Positions 32,964 through 47,000 of a stretch of 64,000 bases of DNA are shown one piece after another. The position numbers were made by a program, and so were the translations under genes. The stretch is taken from contig OX359246.1 of NCBI GenBank assembly GCA_947179485.1, positions 49,455,632-49,519,631 on the forward strand, read 5' to 3'. The notes beneath the pieces are model-generated. The model worked only from the letters and a program-made list of their open reading frames with translations, made no database searches and was not told the origin of the DNA. Source of the stretch: Allacma fusca (taxonomy: Eukaryota > Arthropoda > Collembola > Symphypleona > Sminthuridae). Numbering within the stretch: the stretch's first letter is position 1; each line of letters opens with the position of its first letter.

Positions 32964-33185
32964 TTAAATATGCCATTCAAAATGAGTTATGCTTACCATA
33001 TCGGTTATTGTAGCCCGCAGTGCTTCCTTTGTCTGATGACTAATTGAATTTGAAAACTTTCCAAAAAATTTTGAATAATTCGAAATTACACTGGTGACCA
33101 AATCATCACGGTCTCCCCCACTCCAATTCGGTGAGCGTTTTGGCTGCTCTGATAAATTCGTTTTTATATATTTTCCCATTTTCAA
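32964..33185 (-). pseudogene. Myb/SANT-like Harbinger DNA-binding protein, N-terminal fragment
   Basis: 73 codons: a basic start, then RSPNWSGGDRDDLVTSVISN and an ALRATITDMV helix. This fits the trihelix/Myb-like domain of the second Harbinger ORF, which helps nuclear import and end binding of the transposase. Truncated at the right side of the deletion. Confidence 0.65.
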
Positions 33186-33752
33186 TCCTTACAATTAACG
33201 TTAAATTGTTTTGTAGAGACAATCAATAAGTAAACCTGATAGAAAGGACAAATTGGGTGAATTTTATGGCTTATTGGATGGCTTAAGATTCAAAAATTCT
33301 GACAGCCAATCACAGCGTCCGTTACATGAGATTAAGGCGCTTACGATTCGTAAGTGTGATCGTAGCTGCGATACACTTGCGATAGTTTTTGAGAATATTA
33401 AAATTTGAAAATCGTAGAGGCATCGTACGACACCTGTCGTAAGTCCTTACGAAGTCGTAACTTGCGATATCGTAAATTCTGTTCGAGAATGACCCCCCTG
33501 GAATCTTGGATTGTAGGATCGTGAGAGTGAAGTTTTTCCAAACACGGCAAGGGGGAAAGACAAGGATTGAGGATATGATGATATGAAGCGCCCTGTACAT
33601 AACTTATTAATGAATGGCACCTATGGCAGGGGTAGTGGAAATGGATACCCAAGATGTTGTTAAGGCCAAGGCGTAGAAAATATTAGTTGCAGAAGGATTC
33701 CAATAATTCAGTGGTCCGAGGCGTGCAATTTATCGTTCTATTACTTTTCAGA

Positions 33753-35081
33753 ATGTCCAACTTTATCACTTCAATCCGTGGAGGGTTCAGGGGGCGTGGA
33801 CGAGGTTTTGGTGACACCGGTCGTGGGAGCGATTTTGGTGACCCAGATTCAGGTTGTGCACGATCTCCTTCCAGACAGAGACAGAGATCTCCAGTTCAGC
33901 AAATTCTCAGGAACAGACTGGATGATGTCGAAGCGCCAGGAAGTTTTACTTACTCGTACAGCCTCCCCAGACGTAGTAGGGGTAACCCACTCTCACCTAG
34001 AGGAGTAGCAAGAGGTCTCGCCCAACGAGCTTTATTTTTTCATCCATATTTGAAAACTGAGAGGGATTCAATTCAGCCTGCTCGATTCCAATCGAATCTT
34101 TACAGATTGCCACCACAATTACCACAAAATAATGGGTTTCGTTCAATTACTGCTTCACATGTTGGACAAGCTAGAGGATTCAATCAGACGGCTTTACGTT
34201 TTTGCAGTTCAGTTACTGTTGAAGATTCTCAAAGCGATAATATTTGGCCACCTGGGAACCCGTGGGGATTTACCGGTAACAAGAAGTTCCCTCCAGGAAC
34301 CAAGTCCCTGCTCCAACCTGAATACTTGCTAGGTGATAGTACAAGCAATAGTCAAGTTTCAACTAATCCTCAACACAATACTGGTTTGCAAACTGTCGCT
34401 GGCTCACATTTAACTGGTAACGTGCAGAACCCTTTTAATAACCATGGTCCGATTCATGCAAGTACTCCTTCCTTCTCCTGCCATTCGACCATACCAGCAC
34501 AAACGACTTTGGTTCCAAACGTATTACATCAGCGAATGACTGTTCAGCCTTTGGTACACATTCGATCAAACCCAGCTGTACCAGGGATATCATTAGTTTC
34601 AGTAAATACAGCAGGTTTCAATAATACAATGCAGACTGTGTCAGTGATAAATCCACTTGTTCCCAGAACACCGGCACCAGTAAGTAAAATAACACCTGTC
34701 ACATCAACAACTAATGACTTCAACGGGATGTTTATAAAGTCTTCCATTTCTTACAATAATAACAACCAGGACTTAAGATATGCACCTCCGAATGCAGTTT
34801 CGGAGGTAGGAACATCTAAAAATAGCAATTTGAACGAACTAAAGTCACATACTACCAACTCACAAAGCCCGGCATCTGTTGTTGTGAAGCCCCAACCTCC
34901 TCCTCCACCCAAAATTGGCGGCTCTAGAATGGAGCCAACGAAAGAACCAGTTGACATGGACAGTGTTTCATATGAATTACAGTTCATCGATCTGAGTAAC
35001 AGTTACAATCTAGACGTGAAAAGCTCCCCAAGTATTAAAATAGATGAGAATGGAAAGAAGACCTTTGCTTTTACTATAGAG
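33753..35081 (+). CDS. Exon 1 of the dsRBD-like gene (RGG region and first half of module 1)
   Basis: 443 codons. I take ATG 33753 (MSNFITSIRGG) because the longer frame upstream lacks an ATG. The bases just before it (TTCTATTACTTTTCAG) look like a splice acceptor, suggesting a 5' UTR intron. The donor is GAG|GTACGC at 35081/35082, phase 0. It ends with KKTFAFTIE, the strand that is continued by exon 2. Confidence 0.8.
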
Positions 35082-38000
35082 GTACGCTAATTACATAACT
35101 ATTTCCTGGAAATTTTCAGTACATCAGCGTACACTGGATTGTTTGATGAAGTACATATATTGAGTCAGGGGGCAGTAACTAGGGTTGTCGGTATTTGGTA
35201 TCTCTCAATTTTGAAATGTTAATAATGATCGCTATGGTTCGGTCGAAAAAAACCGATAACAATATTAAGGAACGATAATATCGATAAATGTTTTAAATAA
35301 TTTACAATAGGTCTGAGAATAACATTAATCACACAAATGGTTGTGCTGTACTAGGATAAGTGGCCTATAAAACCTCCGAAGCCTCACTCTGGCGCAGAGA
35401 AGAAGGCTTCAGCCTTCGAAGGGTAGCCTTCCAAGAAGGCTTCCTTGAAGGCGGAAAGGTCACTTTCTTAACGTTTCAGAAGGAATGGAAGGATGGGGAT
35501 ACTTTTTTCTGAAGGCTGAAGGAAGCCTTCACAAAAACTAGCAATGAAGGATTGTGAAGGAAGGGTTCCTAAATATTAGCCCTCTAAGGCCGTGAAGGCT
35601 TCCAGGTACATGAAATATCTGTAACGTGAAAGCATAGCATATGCAACGACGTTTTGCTGCTAGAGCAACAATACAGCCAATTCGTGAACTCACAACTGAC
35701 AATGTGTGCCCGCTCTCTTCACTGTACTGACTCCTGCTGGTGCAAAACGTTTTTTAGCGGGTTGTAGTTTAAAATTGAAGGACGGATATTTTTAGAAGAA
35801 GACTGAAGGCAAAAATGAGTGTATGTATTTTGGAAGGAAGGGTGAAGGAAGGCAGATTTTTTAGAGGGCTTCATTCTACGACATGTTGAAGGGGAAATTT
35901 TTACTGAATTTACACCTTCGAAGGCTTGAAGGAAGGCTATTTCCTTTGCGCATCTCTGCCTGGCGACCTCTTAAACGAGCACTCACAATCAGAACGTCTG
36001 GTGTCACCTTTTATTTTACACCTTTACCTGCATCTTGTACGACCAGTTGTGGATTCTGGTGGTCGACGTTGAGGACAGTGAAGGTTAGATCTATTAGTTT
36101 AGGCGGGAAAGGGGTGACGTGACACGTGACCATGATGGCCTCGAAGGAGCCTTCTAGTAGAGCATTTCGGGCTGTTAAATTCCTGAGTTGTGCATGAAGG
36201 AGCAGCAATTGTGAATACTAGGTAGGCATGTTCATATCGTTCGATTTTAAAATATCGTTCATATCGTTATCGTTCTGTGAAAAATTACCGATAACGATAT
36301 CGAGGAACGATATAACGATATATCACGTTGTGGCTTCTGGCATTATTTAACGAAAATTAATGGAATTTAATTTCGTGTACAAGCTAATTATTATTACTAA
36401 GACTCCATAAGAACCAAATTTTCAACTCAAATTAGCACAGATTACATTTTATTCCAAATACATGAGTCAAAAAGGCATTGAGTTGCAAATATGCACAACT
36501 TGAAGCAGTTCAAAGATAATAATGCGAGGCATCAGCAAGAGGAAGAAAACAATAAAACTACACATAATAATTACACCATAGAATTTCTGTTCATCCGTAC
36601 ATTGACAACTGACGCCCGAATTCGGATAACCTTATTAGGGAACTTAAGTCATTAAAGTTTCTAACTTTTTCAAAGTTTTCTGAAGTCAACAAAATAGCGA
36701 AAATCCAAAATTATAGTTGCACATCTTTATTCGGAAAAATGCTAAATCCTGTGTATTAGAATGACGGCCAGTTCACTAATGTCGACTGTTAAAAGGATCA
36801 GGTCCATGGTTCCTACAAATCAATCCTTACTTCATAATGATATTTTTAGGGGATATAAAGATCATATGTATGGATGTTAAGGCATGTAATTCAAAAATAG
36901 TGAGCAAATAACTTCAGCAATACAAACTATGAGAATTTATCTGACATTAAATATAAAAGGTGTTCCAAAAGTGCTCTCATTCCATTTGCTTTTTCCTAAT
37001 AAGAATCCCACACTTATGTGTACAAAGTTCAGCCATTAAAATTCTCCTCTTATCAAAATTTTTAGTGCTGTAACCGAACGTAGTTTTTCTCACTACCAGT
37101 CTTGATTTAATCCAAATTTGATGTTTTATGTCTAATGTGTATAATAATTATGATTAGCGCTTTTAAGTGATATTAATCAAAAAGTGCATAATATTTCGAG
37201 CTTCCAGTAGGCTGCAAGCAGTTGGTATTAAGGTTCTCAACGGATCGGGTATATCCGAACGGATACGGATCGGATACGGATAGGATAAAACTGAAGATTA
37301 TCCGATCCGATATTTATCCGAACGGATCGATTTTGTCATTCCCATCCGAGAAAAATCCCGGATAGGATCGGATACTACTACGCAAACTATCCGAACGGAT
37401 CGGATGGCGAGTTTTTGTTTTACGGATTATCCGACGGATATCCACGGATAAACGAATTTTTGAAAACATGACGACCACTCTAATCATTACTATCTTCTGC
37501 AATCACCGACAGGACATTAGTTCGGCAATTTCTCAAAACTTTTGTACTTTTTTCATTTCATGTAGCTTTTGTAGCAAACCTAAAACCGAACCTCACAAAT
37601 ATAAGCATGCCGTCAAGTATTTACGTTATGACCAGAAATTCAGTTATATTTTGAATTTCAGCTGCTTATTCTAGTTACCCGTTCTTATAGGCTGCAAATT
37701 GTTAAACGTGTTCAGTTTGTTAAATTAATTTTTGAGAATATCTGATATGCGAAAAAGAAAACTCTCAATTCTTAAATTATTTATATTAAATGTTTTTCCA
37801 AGCAACAACCGTGCATTGCACGGTTTCTTCTGTCATTACAATACGTTATACGCAAACAGTACTATATTGTAATTAAAGCTAAAATCAAAACTCCAGGATC
37901 AATTTCACCTTCTACAATTAATTCGTGTATCCGCAGATAGGATAGGATATCCGCGGATAGGATCGGATAGCTAATTTTTCGTATCCGACGGCTTCGGATA

Positions 38001-41000
38001 GGATAAATACGTCATCCGAAAATTTACGGATAAGCTTCGGATAAGATAACTTTTAATCCGATGGAAGCGGATAGGATCGGATACGCTTCAGTTTTATCGG
38101 TAAAAATTCGGATCGGATAGGATACGGATAGGATAAGGGAATTATCCTATCCGTTGAGAACCTTAGTTGGTATACTATACAGCATAGAAGCACAGCGAGC
38201 TGAAAAAGCTCTCCTCTGCGACAGAGTTTCAGCCCGCTGTGCTTCTCGGCTTGCTGTGTATACCACCCACTTGCTTGGCTATATAGTGAAATAATATAGT
38301 ACATAGCGGCTTGTTAAATAGTGAAATGAGCTGCGAAGGTTTGAATTGTAAAGCCAACGCCGCGAAAGTTTGAATTGTAAAGCCAATGCCGCGAAAGTTT
38401 AAATCAACGGACAGGAAGTGGTCAATATTAATATAGACTAGTAAAAGCCCCGTGCTTCGCACAGGAGCAATTACTTGTGTAAATAAATAGTGTAAATAAT
38501 AAAAGTGTAAATGGCAATAGATCTCGTATCAAGGCCTGTCGAGAAGGCTTAATATTAATATCCCGCGTCCCCAGGCAAAGTAATCTCATGTAAGACGTGA
38601 AGTATTAACTGTAAGACTAACAATTCGTTTCATATAGGTAGTTGGCATTTCATCATCAAAATATTATGGGATACCAGCTTTCGGCCCACTAAAGTTTTCT
38701 CCCAATCTCAATATTTGGCTATACACGTGGAATTTAACTAACCGCTTGATCAATTTAATACCAACGTCGTTATTAAATCTTGCTGTTGCATCACTGTATG
38801 GTGCTTCACTCCTTATTGTTAGTGGATCAGCACACTGTGCTGATCAAATATGATTTTTTATGTTATTATAATTTGTATATAAATCCGTTGTACCGCATTA
38901 TTGTAACTGAAGCCTCAGACACTGGACGCACTGATTATTTAATTTTTCCTAGTAAGAGTCCCACACTAATGTGAACAAAGTTCAGTCATTAAAATGCTCC
39001 TCTTATCAAATTATTCTGTACTGTAACCGAACGTAGTTTTTCTCACTACCAGTCTTAATTTAATCCAAATTATTGATGATTTATGTCTAATGTTTATATA
39101 ATAATTATGATTAGCGCTTTTAAGTGATAATCTAAAATGGCGTAATATTGAGAGCTTCCCTTCCAGTAGGCTGCAAGCAGTTGGTACATATATGATTAGC
39201 CGAGAAGAAAAGCGAGCTTAGCGAGCTGAAAAAGCTCTCCTCCTCCTCTGCGACAGAGTCTCAGCTTTCACCCGCTGTGCTTCTCGGCTTGTTGTATATA
39301 CCACCGACTTGCTTGGCTTAAGCCGGGATGGTTTGAATTCGTGAAATAAGCCGCGAAGGTTTAAATCAAAGGACAGGTCGAGACGTCGAGAGCAATAAGA
39401 AGAAGGATAAGCCGCGAAGGTTTAAATCAAAGGACAGGTCGAGAGCAATAAGAAGAAGGATTGCCTTCAATACTTACATTTGCCTTCCAGAGTACTGTGC
39501 TAGGGATATAGTGATTTATATCACGACGAGCAATTGCTGGGTCAGCGAGGAAAATGTAAATAGGGAAGGCAGTAAATGGTTGCATGCAATAGCTACTATA
39601 GCTAGCTGCACAGTACCATAGTCGTCGATACATCTAGAGCGCGCGAATATTTGATTCTTACCATCACGGTCACGGTCACTATCCACTCTTTCAACTTAGA
39701 AGAGAGGATTACTGCCGTTTGTGCTGACAAATTAGGACCAAACAAAATGTAAATCCACTTATGGCTTATAGTCTGTTGCTTCACTACTAACACAAATATC
39801 CGTCGGGTACTGGAACCGGGTAATACAATACCCTATATCCATAAATATTCAAAAATTAGTGATTTTCGCTGCATCAATATGTTTTAATGATTGTTAGACG
39901 TCTGACTATTTTAGTGCCAATGGCATCCAGACATTGGCACTTGGACGTTTGGTCCTAATTGGAAAGAACAAACGAGTTATCGTGATGTAACCATGCCAAC
40001 CTAAGCCGAGTATCCTGTTACCCGAATAGGCCCAAAAAATTTATTTAAGCTACTGGTGTGCTGTTGAACACATTTGTGTCGGGTTTGCCTTAAACACAGT
40101 ATTTTGGAAATAGCATGAGGCAGTGATGGGTAACGTTATTGGTTAACGTTAATGAATAACGTTATTATTGATAAAATCCTACTAACGGTTAATGAGATAT
40201 TACGTTTAGCATATTCCACTTGGTTAACAAAAACTTAACGGAAACCAGTGCTCGGACTGGGTACGGGTAATACTCGGGTAAATGGGTACGGGTACAGGTA
40301 TGGGTACTACCCGGGTACAGAAATTGCGTACTCGCAAGTACGCGGGTACTACCCGGGTACTCTTGATTTTAGGAAATAAAGTGGGTACAGGTACGGGTAC
40401 GGGTATGGGTACTCACTCAGTGGCAATCGGGTAGTAACCAATGGGTACGGGTATCACTATGTAAAATACCTGTACCCGTGGGTGCTGTACCCGAGTATTT
40501 TTGGGTACTTCAAGGATTCCTAATGAGATGGATTACTATGGTTAACAATAAGACCTACCAACCGTGGAGTTGCTTATTTCGTAGTATACAGATACTTGTG
40601 TTAGTGACAGAGCCAAGTGGCTTCGTCTCATCTATGATTACGTGGTAGTTGCAATCTAACGCTTCTAATAATTCATCAAAGGAATCTAATAAAGAAATAG
40701 AGCGTAGAGTCAGTGAAATCATCTATTTAACGACTTAAGTAGTGAAGCTCATGAACGAAGAATTTCAAGAAGGAGGTTCTTGGGATTCAATTTAATTAGC
40801 TTCATTGGGAGCGTAACATTACAATTATTTAAAGACGTATTACGAGATAAGATCGCAATAAATATACATTTATTAGCAGATCCATTTCTTAACGTTACAA
40901 GTACCCAGGGTTGCCCATTTGAAAACGCCAAGGCATTTTGTGCAGGCAATTTGAGCATTTTCAATTCTGGGTATTTATGACACTTTGAGTATTTATGGAG

Positions 41001-44000
41001 GTGATTATTTATAACATTTTAGAATGAAAAATATTATTCCTTGCACGCAATATTTATATTTCAGTCCATTTGATTAATCTTGATAATTTTGATGTTAAAA
41101 GAACTTGAGACATCTGAACTTGGCGTTCAAAACTTCCATGGGGTTGCATTTTAGTCCTATTTTGCTTGCATTTTTCGAAAATCTCCGTCTCGGGCCTCAT
41201 AAATGTGAGAGACAGTTTACGAATGTTTGTTTTATAAAGCTGTAATATAAAATGAATATTCAATATTGCCTCCCACATTTATTTCCTGAAACCGCAATAT
41301 TTGACATGGAAAACTTATGATCAACTCAATTTTTCCGTATAACATTTTCTATACACAGTGTTCAATTAGCCGTAAACGATTAGCCGAAAAAAAATTGTTT
41401 CTTGTTCTCCAAGTTGAAAAGCAAGTTATGGAGAGCTTAGTATTAAAGAATCCGTCCCAATTCCAATTAGCGAGAACGTTTCATTTCATTCAGCAGGTTA
41501 TTATTTTGGGGCAGTAGGATTTGAATTTCGTCAGTGTTTATTAAAAAAATCAGAATGCCTTAAATAATTTTTTCAAAAAATTCAAATAGGATGTCTTTAA
41601 CACCTGAGGAAAATTCCCAAAATCCCTGACACTTTTAATGGAGGTCAAAAAATTGACAAATTAAATTTTTTTAGCTGGGCAGGCTAATGTCGTCGGGGAT
41701 TTTAAATCGGCTTAACTTCCAGTACCCGAGTAATACCCGGGTACACACAATAGATACTCGGGTACTGGTGCAGGTTTTGGGTACATTACGGGTACGGGTA
41801 AATTGTGGGTACAGGTACTACATTGTATTTTCAGGTACGGGTACGGGTACTGAAATAATTTACCCGGGTACTCGGGTATGGGTACGGGTATAGGTACAGC
41901 ATTTTGTAGTACCCGTTATTCGGGTACGGGTATGGGTACGGGTACACGGTTTCTGTACCCAGTCCGAGCACTGACGGAAACCGAAACCTCTGGACAGCAA
42001 ATAACATAAACCGAATCACAATAACGTTATTATCCGTTATTAAAAATCCTTGCCACGCTTACAATTTACTACCATCCAAACATGGGCGCCTGCCTAGATT
42101 CTAGGCCCTATAATAGGCTAAGGCTCTAGGATGCTGCAAGTTGGGATATAAATCTAGGCGAGGTTCTAGGCTAGGCAATCACCACTACAATATAGGCTTA
42201 GGGAAAATCTAGGATATTCAGATATTTCTGAAAAAGGGACTGGGCTTTTCAGGCAGGCTCAGAGATGCGCAAAGTAAATAGCCTTCCTTCAAGCCTTCGA
42301 AAGCGAAAATTCAGTAAAAGTTTTCCCCTCAACATGTCCTAGAATGAAGCCCTCTAAAAAATCTGCCTTCCTTCACCCTTCCTTCCAAAATACATACAAT
42401 TGTTTTTGCCTTCAGCCTTCTTCTAAAAATAGCCTTCCTTCAATTTTACAACTACAACCCGCTTAAAAACGTTTTGCACCAGCAGGGTTCAATATTCAAT
42501 GCAGTGGAGAGAGCGGGCACACATTATATGTTGTGAGCTCACTAATTGGCTATATTGTTGTACGCCGTTGCATATGCTATGCTTTCACGTTATAGATATT
42601 TCATGTACCTGGAAGCCTTCACGGCCTTAGAGGGCTAATATTTAGGAACCCTTCCTTCACAATCCTTCATTGCTAGTTTTTGTGAAGGCTTCCTTCAGCC
42701 TTCAGAAAAAAGTATACCAATTAGCGATGGCAAATATCGCCACATTGCTCATATCGGAAATATCGCTATCGCCAAAAACAGTTTTGGCGATATATCGCAT
42801 ATCGCCGATATATGACCAAGTTTATGCCCCATTCAATATCAATCAAGTTATCCCATGCAAAGACCATTTCTTTTTAAAATATTTGTAAATGTAACAGATC
42901 GGTAAAGATTAATGCGAATATTTTGAGTACTTTCCTTACAGTAGTTGCACTTTGCTTTCAACAAATATTTTAGCCTCAAAAAGTAATTTCAAACAACTGC
43001 CCGTCGCCCTGCCCTTCCACTGTATTCAATACATTTACTGTTGTGAATACTTTGTCCATATTTGTGGTGTTAATCTTTTTTGGTCGAATTAGACGAGTCA
43101 TTTCCGTCTGTCCGTCCGTCCGTCTACAAAATATTGTGAGTCGCACAACTCAACAACGGAATGACATACGGACATGGGACTTGTCCCAAAAAATCGGACA
43201 TACATTCTAGATGTGCCTTTTGATATTTTCCCTGACCCAGGGTCAACCGTTTGACCTCTGAAAATTATTTTCTGGATACAATTATCAAAAAATCTCGCAT
43301 TTGCTATACCTTTCCGACGGATTGACGTATGGACATGCGTCCTTTACAGATAACAATCAAACTATTTCCCTATCCTACTAAAAATCAGTACGTAAAATAC
43401 AGACGGGGATAGTATTTGGAGCTTCAGCCGCGGATTCAAAGGATTCTTTTTCAAAATCATTTTTTGGCTAAACTTCTGTTATGAATTGTGAGTAGTGAGC
43501 GCTTGAATTGAGGGTGATATCACCTAGTTCTGTAGAGCCTAGAGACCCACTGACTCTGTCATACTTCGTCATCCAAGTCAAAACTGACTCACCCACATAA
43601 AGGATGACATCATTGATGGACGTTCCCTTATTTTAATAGTAGCGCGCGGAGCTTTAAATTAACACAGCCCGGCAGGATTCGGCCAGTAATATAGTGATTT
43701 TACCATGGCCGTAAGCGTGAAAATAGATGAATGGACCTTTCTGTATTCAATCTGAGGGCCTTTTCGCTGTTTTTTACCCTTGCCGGGCCAGTGTGGGTCA
43801 CCCGTAAATCTAGCCCTGCTTTGTTAGGCTGGAAATGTTGGGAATGATGCCTACGGTGTTGGTCTATGGGAATATGTCTAAGGGAGCACATACTCGTGTA
43901 CATTGCCTGTGTTTCAAGTTTTTATTGCATCAGTTGCGTTCTTGGTTTTGCTCAGTTCGGAAACAAATTCGGCAAGACTGATTCAGCACAAGGACAGTAT

Positions 44001-47000
44001 TTTCCCTCAATCAACGAAGCTAGAGAAAATGCTTACCGTTTCGCATGCCAAAGGGTTGAAAATGTATTTAGTACGAGTGAAAGCCAACTAGGACACATGT
44101 TGGTCAAGAAACGACCGTTCCGCTCGCAGGACTCATGGTCACAAGCTTCCGTCGACGATAATTGTGAATCATTGGCTTTACGACCGTCATTACCCAAAAT
44201 TCCTGCGTTGTTGGATTCTGCTTTTCCTGGTCCAACCCCAAACCCGGCTACACCTGAGGCAAAGACAATTACGCAATTGCTGCCGCCGTGCAGCAGATCG
44301 AAGCAACCATTTGAAAATAAATTCAAAGACTACATGGACATTCTGCATATGCAATGCTGGTTGAAAACCAAAACAAGATACGATGACAAGGGCAATAGAC
44401 TGTTTGGAGTGGAGATCGAAATTCAGGTATCGTTGTAATGCTGTTTTCCATTTCATGTAATTTAAATTGTAAATCAGTCACGTGTGTATATGTTTGTGTC
44501 TTGTGTACTGACAAGAATCCCTCGCCCCATGCCGACTCGGGGTCGGAACGAAATTTTGTGTGAGCTTCGGTACCTGACCCAATGTCCCAGCACGGAAAAA
44601 AAGTTAGGGCCATTCTGGTTTGCTCGGGAAGTCGTTGAATTAAGGTAATGTATGCTGAAAGGAAAGCCACATTGGTATGTGTTCATCATAAGTGGTTCCA
44701 TGGATCAAATACTAGCTGGTTTCTTGGCCTCAGATAGGCCAACTTATTTGATTTCCCTGATTTGACTCAAATTCGCTTTCAGGTTTTCTAAAATTCGTTT
44801 CATTGTCATAGATTAATTTTAGTCATCATGGGAATGGATTTTTAATCCGGGATTAATTTAATCCCGGATTACAAATTTTAAAAGAAATAATTAACCCAAT
44901 CCCAATCCCGGTGTTGGTGAAACCTGGATCTAATCCTTAATCCTCAATCCTGGCTCAATGCTTTCATTTTAATCTACTAGTTAAATCCGATTATTTGTAT
45001 GGCAACGATTTAATCCCAAATCCTAATCCAATACTTAATGGATTATTTGGTCAATCCTAATCCCAAAATCCACTGCTGTCAGTAGTATGGATTGGATTAT
45101 ATCTGCTGCTATACCATTGCTACATTTTTCAACATGTAGCAGCTTTGTAATGGACTTGTAGCTTGTGTTCATATTCTTCATATGTCACAATTCCTAGGCT
45201 GTTTTCAAACAGGAATCGTCGTTATGGTTTGTTAAAAATATAAATCTTAGCAAAGAACGTGGGAGCACAGAAGCTTCTGGCTTTTTTTACTGATTACGGA
45301 GTAACAAATTCTCTTTACCCTTGCCTCAAATATGTGCATATTTTGATTACTAGTATTTTAGCCCGCATAGAAATTAGCAGCACAATTGTGCTCAAACATA
45401 TCCCGGGCAATAAATGTGAAGCGTTTTTATGTGGGAGTTTAATATAATAATTGAAATGTGTATCGTAAATGTGTAGGCTGGAATTGTGAATTGAACTCTA
45501 TTTTAAGCAGATTATTTCTGGTTCCACTCCATCCATAATAATTTACCGTATACTGATGTGTTTGCATAAATAGGACCAACCTTGTAATTTTAACCAACTA
45601 TTAGGATATTCGTCATCGCATCATCCCAATCTGAATTACTGAATTTATGGTGGCCAATAGCGCAAACCATATAAGTATGTATTAACAAATGTTGACCCGT
45701 TAATCTGACTTATGTAAGAATTAAATTGGTCTACGTGCTAATCCATTATAAAATTTTTGATTTTCTTCATCAATCCTTAATATCTACATATTTATTGGAA
45801 ATTCAATGTAAATCTGCGAATTTTTATTCATCAACCATTTCCCCGTCAATCCCTTCATCCAATTCAAGTTGTCAGAATTTCCCCCCTCAATCCCTTAATC
45901 CAATCCAAGTGATCGGAATTTTTTACTAAAGAACTAAAGTCTAAATACTTAATGGATTTTGAATTGTGGTATTATCGGGTATCGCTGATTAGTGGTTGGA
46001 CCAATTCAGTTTAAATTGCAATTTTACAATTCAATTCAATTCAGTTCAATTCAATTCAGGAATTTTTCAATTCAATTCGATCATTTACTGAACCGAATAA
46101 TTCAATTCGCCTGTTGAATCGAATTGAATTGTTTTCTTTGAATTCCAATTCAAAACAATTTCAGGCTGAATCAAAACCGATATTGTAAAGATAAGTTTAG
46201 CACCACCTTTGCGTCAATGTAACCAGTATTAAAACGTATGTGTTAATATTTTTAGGGTGGCGTCAGTCCCCTTACAAGATAATGTTGTCCGTGGATACTT
46301 GGGACTGTTTGTCCCGACGTTTTCCTCCGATCCAATTTTGTTCAAACCTTTTGTGAACAGTCTTTAGACCACTCTCTTGGAGGAGTTCGTTATTGGTTAA
46401 AATCGTTAATGCGAGTTCGTACGTAAAAAACAAAAACGACAAACTGTTCCACCGATTCCAATGGAATTTTTTTACACTTACCAGTCAGTACAACTACATT
46501 AATTTTTTCAAAAATTATCAAAATTTTATTTTTTCAAAATTTTACATTTTTATTTTTTAAATGAGCTCAACATAATACCATAAAAAGGGTAAGGAGAGAT
46601 GACCTTAGCTGACGCGCCACCCTAGCCACCTTTGCTTAAATATACCCTGCGAACCAAATGGTTTACAATTCAGTTCAGTTAATAGAGTGAACTGAATTGA
46701 ATTGTTTTTTACTAAACCGAATTGAAACGAAACCCCAATTTTAATCCAGTTCAGTATTCGAACTGGATTGAATTGTAAATTTTGAATTGAATTGAATTGT
46801 TCCTACCAGACATGTGTAACCTCGTGTAGGATTCCCATAAGCGACGTCCCGTGATGACCCTGTGACGTCACACAAGTTTCCCCTCGGGCTATTTCTGTGT
46901 TTTCTGTGAAATACTGGGTTTAAGGCAAAACCAACGACGCGAATCGTTTCCATATAATACCAGGAGCTTAAATTAATTTTTAGAGCCCATTCGGGTAACA

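Larger units (their letters stand above)
32500..33501. mobile_element. Harbinger-type element, internally deleted
   Basis: The ends CCTGGGGGGTTATTCTCGAA and the complement of TTCGAGAATGACCCCCCTGG form inverted repeats of about 20 bp. AAT flanks both sides (32497-32499 and 33502-33504), a 3-bp duplication as expected for PIF/Harbinger. Subterminal zones are rich in CTTACGA/TCGTAAG words. Inside are the starts of two diverged ORFs, a HARBI1-like nuclease on + and a Myb/SANT-like protein on -, convergent and both truncated, which is the standard Harbinger gene pair. Confidence 0.85.

Noticed and set aside
42670-42888. ORF also seen at 56022-56225 and 56165-56395 with similar peptides
   Set aside because: The similarity comes from copies of the non-coding GGCGATAT element, and the ORFs are in different orientations.
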